A stretch of 6,867 nt of DNA from Eubacteriales bacterium (GTDB lineage: Bacteria > Bacillota > Clostridia > Lachnospirales > Lachnospiraceae). Below are positions 1-5,324 of the stretch, in pieces. A program made the translations under genes and the position numbers. The notes under the pieces are model-generated. The model ran no database searches and was not told where the DNA came from. It was given only the letters and a program-made list of their open reading frames with translations. Numbering within the stretch: position 1 is the first letter of the stretch; every line of letters starts with the position of its first letter. The stretch is taken from positions 1 through 6,867 of the forward strand of contig JAUNPT010000118.1 of NCBI GenBank assembly GCA_030536565.1, written 5' to 3'.

Positions 1-507
1 AATGAAGTCTATAAGAATTTGATTTCTATAATAAATCTTTTCCCAGATGTATCGCCAAATGATGTTTTAAACGGTGTTGAATATGCTCCTCATTATTCAA
101 TGGAACACTTCGATTCTACTTTAAAGTCATTGGATTATCAAATAGAGGATTATAAAAAACAATTAAATATTCCTAATATAGATTATGAACGAAAAAGTAA
201 TATTGAGACACAAATATCAAATAGGGAATACTCAAAAAAGAAAATATCTGAGATTCGTGACAAATATCTCAATGCAAGAGAAAAATACAAATTTTTTGGA
301 GAGTCTGATAAAGTGATTTTTGAACTTTATGCAGGACAAAATGTACGCAATTGTCTAGTTGAATTTGAAGTTGTTATCCATAATGTTTTTATATCAGGAC
401 GTAGCGTAGGAGATGCTGATGACCCATTAAATAATATTATCAAAATATCTCGCCGAAGATTAAGCGATAGTATGAGAAATGATATTGGAATAAATAGAAA
501 ATTGTAA
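1..507 (+). CDS. C-terminal part of an unidentified coiled-coil protein (5' end outside window)
   Basis: The frame is open from the first base of the window, giving at least 168 residues before a TAA at 505-507. A TTG at 19 is the first start-like codon, but no Shine-Dalgarno precedes it, so I read this as a gene cut by the window edge. Residues about 50-105 of the visible part are rich in Lys, Glu, Asn, Gln and Ile and look like a helical or coiled-coil segment. A more hydrophobic stretch follows (VEFEVVIHNVFI), then a basic helix (SRRRLSDSMRNDIG) close to the C terminus. I do not recognise the family and see no catalytic motif. The DNA is more AT-rich than the amidoligase and GGCT genes, which suggests a separate origin. 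It faces the methylase remnant and the two are separated by a long inverted repeat. Confidence 0.7.
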   Translation, partial: NEVYKNLISIINLFPDVSPNDVLNGVEYAPHYSMEHFDSTLKSLDYQIEDYKKQLNIPNIDYERKSNIETQISNREYSKKKISEIRDKYLNAREKYKFFGESDKVIFELYAGQNVRNCLVEFEVVIHNVFISGRSVGDADDPLNNIIKISRRRLSDSMRNDIGINRKL

Positions 508-553
508 GAATTTTTTATGGTATGCGTGAACGAAAAACTCATTTAAGGTGTAA

Positions 554-607
554 ATAGTTATTTAAAGCCAATGTTTATCATTATATAGCATTGGCTTTAA
601 TAACTAT
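554..607. terminator. Long inverted repeat between convergent genes, putative bidirectional terminator
   Basis: The left arm 554-573 and right arm 589-607 are complementary over about 19 bp with a single bulged A. The core is AAAGCCAATG pairing with CATTGGCTTT, and the loop is 574-588. It lies 46 bp after the stop of the rightward gene and 18 bp beyond the stop of the leftward methylase remnant. Neither side has a long T-run immediately after the stem, so termination would rely on T-rich bases inside the stem. The hairpin is certain; the terminator role is inferred from position. Confidence 0.65.
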
Positions 608-625
608 ATAAATGTGGAACATTTT

Positions 626-1048
626 TTACAACAAATCCTGTCCAAAATCCCTCCACTTAAACTGCATATCTCTATCATATTCTCGATTGCAGATAAGCAG
701 TTCTGTGTCTTTTTTTAGATAGATTTTCTGAAAATAGAACCCTTTATCCAGGAAATACAGTCCCAATTTCATTTTCATAATCTTTTCCTTTTCAACGGTA
801 GATTTTGAAGTATTAGATTTAGGGGCAGAACTACGGCAGTAGTAAAGGAAGGGGTATTCAGCTTGATGGAGCAGTTTGGCAACTTTGCCATGAAACGTGT
901 CATAGCGGTAGCCCTTGACCGAGCATTCTTTTTCCGAACCGATATAAGGTACATCTAACAAAATTAACTTTGAAGCATCATTTTTCAGATATGTAAGGCA
1001 GTCCAATTGAGTTATTATTGCATTCTGCAATTTCAAGCAGGCTGGCAA
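626..1048 (-). CDS. C-terminal fragment of the D12 methyltransferase (about 140 aa)
   Basis: This is the in-phase continuation after the TAA. The first possible restart is a TTG at 1046-1048 with only a weak purine stretch ahead, so independent translation is doubtful. It carries LDVPYIGSE, the catalytic motif IV region, followed by a C-terminal part including FLYYCRSSAPKS. The preceding LKLQNAIITQLDCLTYL matches the usual segment ahead of motif IV in D12 enzymes. Confidence 0.45.
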   Translation of the reverse strand: MPACLKLQNAIITQLDCLTYLKNDASKLILLDVPYIGSEKECSVKGYRYDTFHGKVAKLLHQAEYPFLYYCRSSAPKSNTSKSTVEKEKIMKMKLGLYFLDKGFYFQKIYLKKDTELLICNREYDRDMQFKWRDFGQDLL

Positions 1049-1054
1049 AAATCT

Positions 1055-1870
1055 TTATAATCTTTCAAAGATACGGTCAGACCGTTCTATCATAGCCTTG
1101 TCAATACATTGCTGTAGAAACATATAGTAGGCAATTTTAGCATTACAATCCACCCTTTTATAATTTTTCCTTTTTTCTACATAGGCATTTGTAGCGGTTT
1201 TAAAAATACGCAGTTTTTCATTCTTGCTGTCAGGCTGTTCAATAAAGCTCAAGTCAGTATCTAATATTATCTTTATCAATTTCAGTGGCTTTGTTTTTAT
1301 CACATTTAAAAAGTTTGTCCTTAATGGATTCATATCATTCAAAATCACTTTTCTCCATTCGTATGCTTTCAAACCAAAGAAAAGAGAGCCTGTAGCACAG
1401 CAGCCATCAATTAAAATCATTTTTTCATGCTGGAGCTTCATATTATCAACAGCTCCCGCAGTTGCCTTCTGCATAGTGGTATTTTTTGAACCAACAATGG
1501 TATAAAGCGGTGATATGCAATTAGTATAGAAATTTACAGGAAGGTACAGATAGTATGCAATGGCATATTCTACAAGCTGACGGTAATTTGCATCTGGATA
1601 CTGCGTTTTCATGTAATCTAATAACTCTCCGTAGATGGAAATTGTTTTTAAACTATAGTTGTCCTCTGACAAGTCAGCAGGATTGTCCAATACAAGATAC
1701 AGATTATCAGCACAACGGTCAGTATGTTTTCTTTTGTGCAGAGATGGCAAAACAATAATAAGCAGACAGTCTGTATTACAGTAAGACCTGCCAAAATCGT
1801 TCTTTACCTTATCTTTCATCATTCTCCACAGTTTGCGGTTCACCTTGATTTTAATATCCTTTTTTCTCAT
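1055..1870 (-). CDS. N-terminal fragment of the D12 methyltransferase (271 aa)
   Basis: This is the part still translatable from the native start. A good Shine-Dalgarno (AAGGAGA on the minus strand, 1881-1887) lies 10 nt before the ATG. The product keeps the AdoMet-binding loop (D155, G156, G161) and the NDMNP segment but ends at ...RIFERL before the catalytic motif. It could bind AdoMet at most; methylation is not expected from this piece alone. Confidence 0.6.
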   Translation of the reverse strand: MRKKDIKIKVNRKLWRMMKDKVKNDFGRSYCNTDCLLIIVLPSLHKRKHTDRCADNLYLVLDNPADLSEDNYSLKTISIYGELLDYMKTQYPDANYRQLVEYAIAYYLYLPVNFYTNCISPLYTIVGSKNTTMQKATAGAVDNMKLQHEKMILIDGCCATGSLFFGLKAYEWRKVILNDMNPLRTNFLNVIKTKPLKLIKIILDTDLSFIEQPDSKNEKLRIFKTATNAYVEKRKNYKRVDCNAKIAYYMFLQQCIDKAMIERSDRIFERL

Positions 1871-2029
1871 GTTTCTTCACTCTCCTTAAGCGTTTATTTC
1901 ACTTCAGGAGAAATTTGCTGCTTTGCATAGAAAAACAGGGTATTCTCAGATATAAAAATCACTTCTTAAAACACACTGAAATTCAATAGAAGCAGTATTT
2001 CCCCGAAGATAAATGAGGTAGAGCGATAT
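1871..2029. other. Non-coding leader between methylase start and 33-bp array
   Basis: This AT-rich stretch contains the methylase ribosome binding site and no open frame with a start and ribosome binding site. An AGGTA at 2016-2020 resembles the array core but is out of the 33-bp register. The 611 bp from 1871 to 2481 separate two divergent genes, so promoters for both should lie here. Confidence 0.5.
1881..1887 (-). promoter_or_regulatory. Shine-Dalgarno of the methyltransferase
   Basis: AAGGAGA on the minus strand sits 10 nt before the ATG at 1868-1870 and fixes the start of the methylase. I see no convincing -35/-10 pair close upstream of it. Confidence 0.6.
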
Positions 2030-2392
2030 CAGGTAATTAAAAAAGAATATGGAAAAAACTTTGACTAGAAAAATAAGGCTTGATTTTGAAAAATAGAGGT
2101 TAAAATAAAGCGGAAAAACTTTGAAATGGCGGTAAATTATAAGGACAAACTATAAAAAATAGCGGTAAGTAGAAAGTAAATAATGTGGAAATCAGTGGTA
2201 TGCAGGATAAAAATATGCTTTGAACCAGCGGTATTTATAAATATGAAATCAGTTTATTTAGCGGTAAAGATGATATAAAATAACGGCTAAATTCCGGTAA
2301 TGCAGAGGAAAATAAGAGAATGGAAAGCGGTATTACTACACAAGAAATGCTGAATAATGACGGTAAATTTTGTCTACTTTAGAGTGCAGAAA
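2030..2392. repeat. 33-bp-periodic array with a short invariant GCGGTA core
   Basis: The core starts at 2129, 2162, 2195, 2228, 2261, 2294, 2327 and 2360, exactly 33 bp apart each time. The cores read GCGGTA, GCGGTA, GTGGTA, GCGGTA, GCGGTA, CCGGTA, GCGGTA and ACGGTA, so GGTA is invariant in all eight. In the same register to the left are GAGGTT at 2096, a lost copy at 2063 (GACTAG), and CAGGTA at 2030. The register fades at 2393 (CAAGTT). Most cores are preceded by A and followed by A or T. The 27 bases between cores are AT-rich, poor in C on the plus strand, and not visibly alike from unit to unit. All frames contain several stops, so it is not a gene now. It lies between divergently transcribed genes, which fits a protein-binding array. 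A transfer, replication or partition site, or a decayed repeat, are alternatives. Confidence 0.85.
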
Positions 2393-2411
2393 CAAGTTGC
2401 AATACCTGCAC
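2384..2411. promoter_or_regulatory. Inverted repeat GTGCAG...CTGCAC, possible operator
   Basis: GTGCAG (2384-2389) and CTGCAC (2406-2411) are perfect complements separated by 16 bp. The interval contains the palindrome TTGCAA, which is also the candidate -35 of the amidoligase promoter. It sits at the right end of the 33-bp array. An operator for the XRE domain of the downstream GGCT-HTH protein is a reasonable guess from position only. Confidence 0.35.
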
Positions 2412-2425
2412 ACCAGAGGTAACAT
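2397..2425 (+). promoter_or_regulatory. Candidate promoter of the amidoligase-GGCT unit
   Basis: TTGCAA (2397-2402) and TAACAT (2420-2425) are separated by 17 bp and each matches four of six sigma-A consensus bases. Transcription would start near 2432, leaving a leader of about 50 nt. The boxes are only moderate, so other start sites inside the array are possible. Confidence 0.35.
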
Positions 2426-2468
2426 ACACACAACCTAAAAAGAACAAGTGTACGAAAGGTACAAGAAT

Positions 2469-2473
2469 GGAGG
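2469..2473 (+). promoter_or_regulatory. Ribosome binding site that fixes the amidoligase start
   Basis: GGAGG lies 8 nt before the ATG at 2482. An in-frame ATG at 2467 overlaps this site and has no Shine-Dalgarno of its own, so 2482 is preferred. Confidence 0.75.
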
Positions 2474-2481
2474 CTGTGTAT

Positions 2482-3378
2482 ATGAAAACACAAAGGTTTG
2501 GAATAGAGATTGAAATGACGGGGATTACAAGGAAGAAAGCGGCTGAGGTCATTGCTGAATATTTTGAAACAGCATCCAGATATGCTGGCAGTGCTTATCA
2601 TACCTATGAAGCAGCGGATAAAAAGGGGCGTATCTGGAAATGTATGAGTGACGCATCGATTTCCTGTCAGAAGAAGACAGCAGGAGGTAAGGCATTTGCC
2701 AGCCGTGATTACTCTACAGAGGTGGTCAGTCCGATTCTGACTTATGAAGATTTGGAGGACTTGCAGGAGGTGGTGCGGAAACTCCGCCACGCAGGAGCAT
2801 TTGTTAATCAGAGCTGCGGAATTCATGTTCATGTGGATGCAGCAGCACATACGCCAGAGACATTAAAAAATCTTGTTAATCTTATGGCACAAAAAGAGGA
2901 TATTTTGTACAAGTCCTTACAGATTGCACCAGAGCGTCTTAGGTACTGTCAAAAGGTGAATGAGCATCTGATTGCCGTCATTAATAAAAAGAAGCCTAAG
3001 ACATTAGAAGCATTAGCGGATGCGTGGTATGCAGATTCCACAGGCTCAAGAAACGCACATTATAATGAAAGCCGATATCGTGGATTAAATCTTCATGCTA
3101 CCTTTACAAAGGGGACAATAGAATTTCGTCTGTTTAATTCCACCACCCATGCTGGTGAGATAAAAGCATATATCCAATTTTGTCTTGCGGTCAGCCATCA
3201 GGCATTAACACAGAAGAAGGCAAGCTGTAAGCGGAGTGTGTCAGACAACGAAAAATATACTATGAGGTGCTGGCTGCTGCGACTGGGGTTAAATGGGGAT
3301 GAATTTAAGACATGCAGACTGCATTTAACGAAAAATCTCACAGGAGATTCTGCATGGAGACATGGGAGGAGTGCTTAG
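2482..3378 (+). CDS. Amidoligase family protein (ATP-grasp-like, Amidoligase_2 type)
   Basis: The product is 298 residues, normal for the family. It opens with the ligase strand FGIEIEMTG (6-14), followed by a helix matching TRKKAAEVIAEYF. STEVVSPIL (78-86), GIHVHVD (113-119), RYRGLNLHA (198-206) and TIEFRLFNSTTHAGE (212-226) follow in the order typical of Amidoligase_2 proteins. The acidic residues and His of these motifs are the expected nucleotide, metal and substrate ligands. Family knowledge: these COOH-NH2 ligases are predicted to use ATP to join a carboxylate to an amine; the substrate of this group is, to my knowledge, not established. There is no signal peptide, so it should be cytosolic. 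Sixty-one nucleotides separate it from the GGCT-HTH gene on the same strand, consistent with one operon. I see no frameshift or missing motif. Family assignment is strong; substrate unknown. Confidence 0.88.
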   Translation: MKTQRFGIEIEMTGITRKKAAEVIAEYFETASRYAGSAYHTYEAADKKGRIWKCMSDASISCQKKTAGGKAFASRDYSTEVVSPILTYEDLEDLQEVVRKLRHAGAFVNQSCGIHVHVDAAAHTPETLKNLVNLMAQKEDILYKSLQIAPERLRYCQKVNEHLIAVINKKKPKTLEALADAWYADSTGSRNAHYNESRYRGLNLHATFTKGTIEFRLFNSTTHAGEIKAYIQFCLAVSHQALTQKKASCKRSVSDNEKYTMRCWLLRLGLNGDEFKTCRLHLTKNLTGDSAWRHGRSA

Positions 3379-3425
3379 GCACTTCTTCTTTGAAGCGAAG
3401 AAAAATATAGACAGAAACACAGATT

Positions 3426-3431
3426 GGAGGG
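3426..3431 (+). promoter_or_regulatory. Ribosome binding site that fixes the GGCT-HTH start
   Basis: GGAGGG lies 8 nt before the ATG at 3440. An in-frame ATG at 3362 overlaps the end of the amidoligase and would add 26 residues without GGCT similarity, so 3440 is chosen. Just upstream, TTCTTC (3383-3388) can pair with GAAGAA (3397-3402), a small intercistronic hairpin. Confidence 0.7.
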
Positions 3432-3439
3432 AATGTTAT

Positions 3440-4126
3440 ATGAAAAAAGACAGATATTACATCGCATATGGGAGCAACCTGAATATTTCACAAATGCAGG
3501 GAAGATGCCCTGGTGCTAAAGTTTATGCTGTAGGGAAAATTCCAGATTACAGGCTGGCATTTAAGGCATTGGGAACTTACGCTTATGCCACAGTAGAGCC
3601 ATGTAAAGGTGATGATGTTCCTGTTGTCATATGGCAGATAACGGCACAGGATGAGCGAAGCTTAGACCGATACGAGGGATTTCCAACACACTATGATAAA
3701 GAGCTTCTAACAGTAGAGGCTGGGAGTAAGACGCTTCAGGGAATGGCTTATATTATGAATGAAAAAGCAGTTTACCGACTGCCATCCAGACAGTATCTTA
3801 AGACAGTGCGGGAGGGTTACCGCAGCTTTGGACTGGAAGAAACCGCATTGTATGAAGCATATTATCGGGCGGAAAACTTGGAAATTGCGGAGGATAATAC
3901 ACTTCGCTTTTACCGCAATATGCGTGGAATAACACAGTCGCAGCTTGCTCTGCAATCAGGTGTATCCATTCGTGCCATACAGCATTATGAAAGCGGAGAG
4001 CGTTTTGTCGCAAATGCAAAGGCACAGACGGTGCTAAAATTGTCTGAGGCATTAAAAATACCGATGGAAAAACTGATAACAGTCAGGAATGGAGATTTGG
4101 TAAAAGACATGGGTTTTAATAGATAA
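3440..4126 (+). CDS. Gamma-glutamylcyclotransferase-like (AIG2/GGCT) domain fused to an XRE helix-turn-helix
   Basis: The product is 228 residues with two parts. Residues 5-145 form a GGCT-like domain. The glycine-rich loop YGSNL is at 10-14, and the candidate catalytic Glu79 lies in LDRYEGFP (75-82). Residues 155-212 form a Cro/C1-type helix-turn-helix: RNMRGITQSQLALQSGVS, then IRAIQHYESGER, then a helix ending KLSEALKIPMEKLI. Family knowledge: GGCT-fold enzymes cyclise a gamma-glutamyl group to 5-oxoproline and release the attached amine, and predicted amidoligases are often encoded beside them. Inference: this protein undoes or trims the product of the upstream amidoligase, and its HTH may bind DNA, perhaps at its own operon. 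No membrane segment or signal peptide is present. The domains join through a short linker with no frame problem, so the fusion looks genuine. Confidence 0.88.
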   Translation: MKKDRYYIAYGSNLNISQMQGRCPGAKVYAVGKIPDYRLAFKALGTYAYATVEPCKGDDVPVVIWQITAQDERSLDRYEGFPTHYDKELLTVEAGSKTLQGMAYIMNEKAVYRLPSRQYLKTVREGYRSFGLEETALYEAYYRAENLEIAEDNTLRFYRNMRGITQSQLALQSGVSIRAIQHYESGERFVANAKAQTVLKLSEALKIPMEKLITVRNGDLVKDMGFNR

Positions 4127-4831
4127 GAAAATTTGAACAGTAATATATAAGAGATAGGAATACATAATAAAGATTTCAGATAAAAAAGACAGGAATAAGA
4201 TTTTGGTACGGAATAAGTTTAAAGCTGACAGCAGGAATAGGAATTAGTAATAGAGGGTTACAGTTAAGTGAAAAAAAGAAGCACAGTGAGGAGTTCTCAT
4301 ATAGCCACCAGTATGGCGAGTTCCTCATTGTACTTCTTTTATTAATTTGTATCATTTTTAGGAGATAGCAGCTATGAGATTGCGAAATTCGCAGAGAGAC
4401 ACTTTTGCTTAGCTGTATCGCAGCAGAGCTATGGTCATGTGGAATAGGATAAAACACAGTATACCGCATAAGCGTGACAGTAGAGATTCGCATTGTGCGT
4501 AATCTGATAGGAAAAAGCACAGTTACGCATTATTGTCATGTTTGCTGCATACAGTCATATTTTATATCATTTTTGCAGCTACGCACTTTTTGAATAAGCA
4601 TATGGATAGTATGGGAGGCAGGAAGGAAAATCTATAAGCGGAAAAATACAGATAAAAGGTTGAGGAAAGACGGGAATATGTAAGGCTGGGGTAGATTTTG
4701 ATAAGCTGGGAAAGTGGTATGTCATAAGAGCAGGAAAAGCATCAGGTTATTTTGAAATAAGGAACTTTTGCAGGCAGCACTAAGGCTGGTATGAAATTTA
4801 TGCATTCATAGTCAAGATTAGAATATATAGC
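4127..4831. other. 705-bp intergenic region without a credible gene
   Basis: From left to right it holds four things. First is an AT-rich part with several GGAATA repeats (4157, 4192, 4210, 4234), not evenly spaced. Second is the long hairpin at 4274-4340. Third is 4365-4600, with short palindromes: ATAGC-A-GCTAT (4365-4375), TGCGAAATTCGCA (4381-4393), CGCA-ttg-TGCG (4489-4499) and TGCGTAA/TTACGCA (4496-4502 with 4523-4529). Fourth is a purine-rich stretch, 4610-4800, with many GG runs. Both strands are broken by stops or lack a start with a ribosome binding site. It could contain a structured RNA, a DNA-processing site, or remnants of lost genes. Confidence 0.55.
4274..4340. terminator. Long hairpin, probable bidirectional terminator
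   Basis: Bases 4274-4293 pair with 4321-4340 over 20 positions with one mismatch and two G-T wobbles. Inside, CTC (4296-4298) pairs with GAG (4318-4320) and GCCA (4304-4307) with TGGC (4314-4317) around a 6-base loop. On the plus strand the right arm ends CTTCTTTTATT; on the minus strand the stem is followed by a run of T from the seven A at 4271-4277. It is placed to end the amidoligase-GGCT transcript (148 bp after its stop) and could also end leftward transcription from the XRE gene. Confidence 0.7.
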
Positions 4832-5164
4832 TTATTCCTTTCCCAGCAGATTTAAAAAATCTGTTATGAGCCTGTGGTCACGCTTGTTAAGACTACGTAT
4901 GCGGTTTATGATTTCCAGTTCTTCCTTGGTAATGTCGTAGGTGTCCTTACGAAAAGGGGTATTATCTGCGAAAAATTCAGACATGGTAATATGAAAGCCA
5001 TCACACAGTTTTTCCAGTGTTGATATGGTAGGCTGGTTATTTTTCTGGAATAAAGAGTTCAGCGAGGAGTATGGGATGCCAGATTCCTTTGCAAGCTTAT
5101 ATAGAGACCAGCTTCGCTGGTCTAATAATTCCTGTATTTTTACGAGTGTTTTGTTCAGCTCCAT
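4832..5164 (-). CDS. Small XRE-family transcriptional regulator
   Basis: The product is 110 residues. Residues 7-65 are a Cro/C1-type helix-turn-helix: WSLYKLAKESGIP (19-31) and YSSLNSLFQ (32-40) form the DNA-reading helices, and PTISTLEKLCDGFHITMSEFF (45-65) is the typical closing pair of helices. Residues 77-110 are a charged helical tail that may dimerise; there is no sensor or peptidase domain. The ATG at 5162-5164 is preceded by a modest TAGGTG. It is transcribed away from the surface-protein gene across a 160-bp shared control region. By family behaviour it would repress its own promoter and perhaps the divergent gene. It is not closely similar to the HTH fused to the GGCT domain, so the two need not share a target. 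Confidence 0.9.
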   Translation of the reverse strand: MELNKTLVKIQELLDQRSWSLYKLAKESGIPYSSLNSLFQKNNQPTISTLEKLCDGFHITMSEFFADNTPFRKDTYDITKEELEIINRIRSLNKRDHRLITDFLNLLGKE

Positions 5165-5183
5165 AGTTGCACCTACTTTCCAT

Positions 5184-5218
5184 TGACGTTGTAATAATTC
5201 TATCCTGAATATGACGTT
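5184..5218 (-). promoter_or_regulatory. Candidate promoter and operator repeats of the XRE gene
   Basis: On the minus strand a TAGAAT -10 box (5197-5202) lies 32 bp ahead of the start codon; no good -35 box is visible. Two copies of TGACGTT on the plus strand, 5184-5190 and 5212-5218, are 28 bp apart and flank this box. Paired half-sites around the -10 would suit autorepression. The repeats are exact; the regulatory role is inferred. Confidence 0.4.
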
Positions 5219-5252
5219 TTAATTAGATGAAATAAGAAGTTGCAAAAACAAG

Positions 5253-5281
5253 TTGAAAATACAATGTATATGCGTTATAAT
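5253..5281 (+). promoter_or_regulatory. Sigma-A-type promoter of the surface-protein gene
   Basis: TTGAAA (5253-5258) and a perfect TATAAT (5276-5281) are separated by 17 bp. Transcription should start near 5288, giving a leader of about 37 nt. The ribosome binding site AAGGAG (5310-5315) then lies 9 nt before the ATG at 5325. Confidence 0.8.
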
Positions 5282-5324
5282 CTTTAAATGAAAATCTATT
5301 ATTAAAAAGAAGGAGACAAGATTT

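Larger units (their letters stand above)
626..1870 (-). pseudogene. D12-class adenine-specific DNA methyltransferase, interrupted by an in-frame stop
   Basis: From the ATG at 1870 to the stop at 626-628 one reading frame of 414 codons is broken only by a TAA at 1055-1057 (codon 272). There is no frame change: the downstream half continues in phase after Arg-Phe. Joined, it has the order expected of a D12-class N6-adenine methyltransferase. A GSKN segment (127-130) stands near the motif X position, and DGCCATGS (155-162) is the AdoMet-binding motif I variant. NDMNP (178-182) follows, and LDVPY (305-309) replaces the usual DPPY catalytic motif IV. The first 120 residues are unlike the core enzyme and I cannot assign them. 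DVPY keeps the Asp, second Pro and Tyr, so it may be a family variant rather than damage. As read, the enzyme would lose its catalytic half, so it is probably inactive unless the stop is a sequencing error or is read through. Confidence 0.75.

Noticed and set aside
1224..1930. Plus-strand open frames opposite the methylase
   Set aside because: They are short, overlap each other and lie antisense to a gene with motif-level support.
2030..2392. CRISPR array
   Set aside because: Spacing is regular, but only 6-8 bp are shared per unit. CRISPR repeats are long and nearly identical, and no cas gene is present.
2030..2392. Type III toxin-antitoxin RNA repeats (ToxI-like)
   Set aside because: The repeat length is similar, but those repeats are nearly identical along their whole length and are followed by a ToxN-like gene, which is absent.
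2374..2850. Minus-strand open frame of 158 codons opposite the amidoligase
   Set aside because: It is antisense to a gene with clear family motifs, has no ribosome binding site, and its Cys/His/Leu-rich composition is typical of a shadow frame.
4127..4270. GGAATA repeats as a second periodic array
   Set aside because: Spacings are 35, 18 and 24 bp, so there is no constant register.
4176..4520. Minus-strand open frame of 114 codons in the intergenic region
   Set aside because: It runs through the long hairpin and palindromes, has no recognisable domain, and no good Shine-Dalgarno precedes it.
4539..4598. 19-codon open frame starting at ATG 4539
   Set aside because: No ribosome binding site and no conserved feature; it lies among palindromes.
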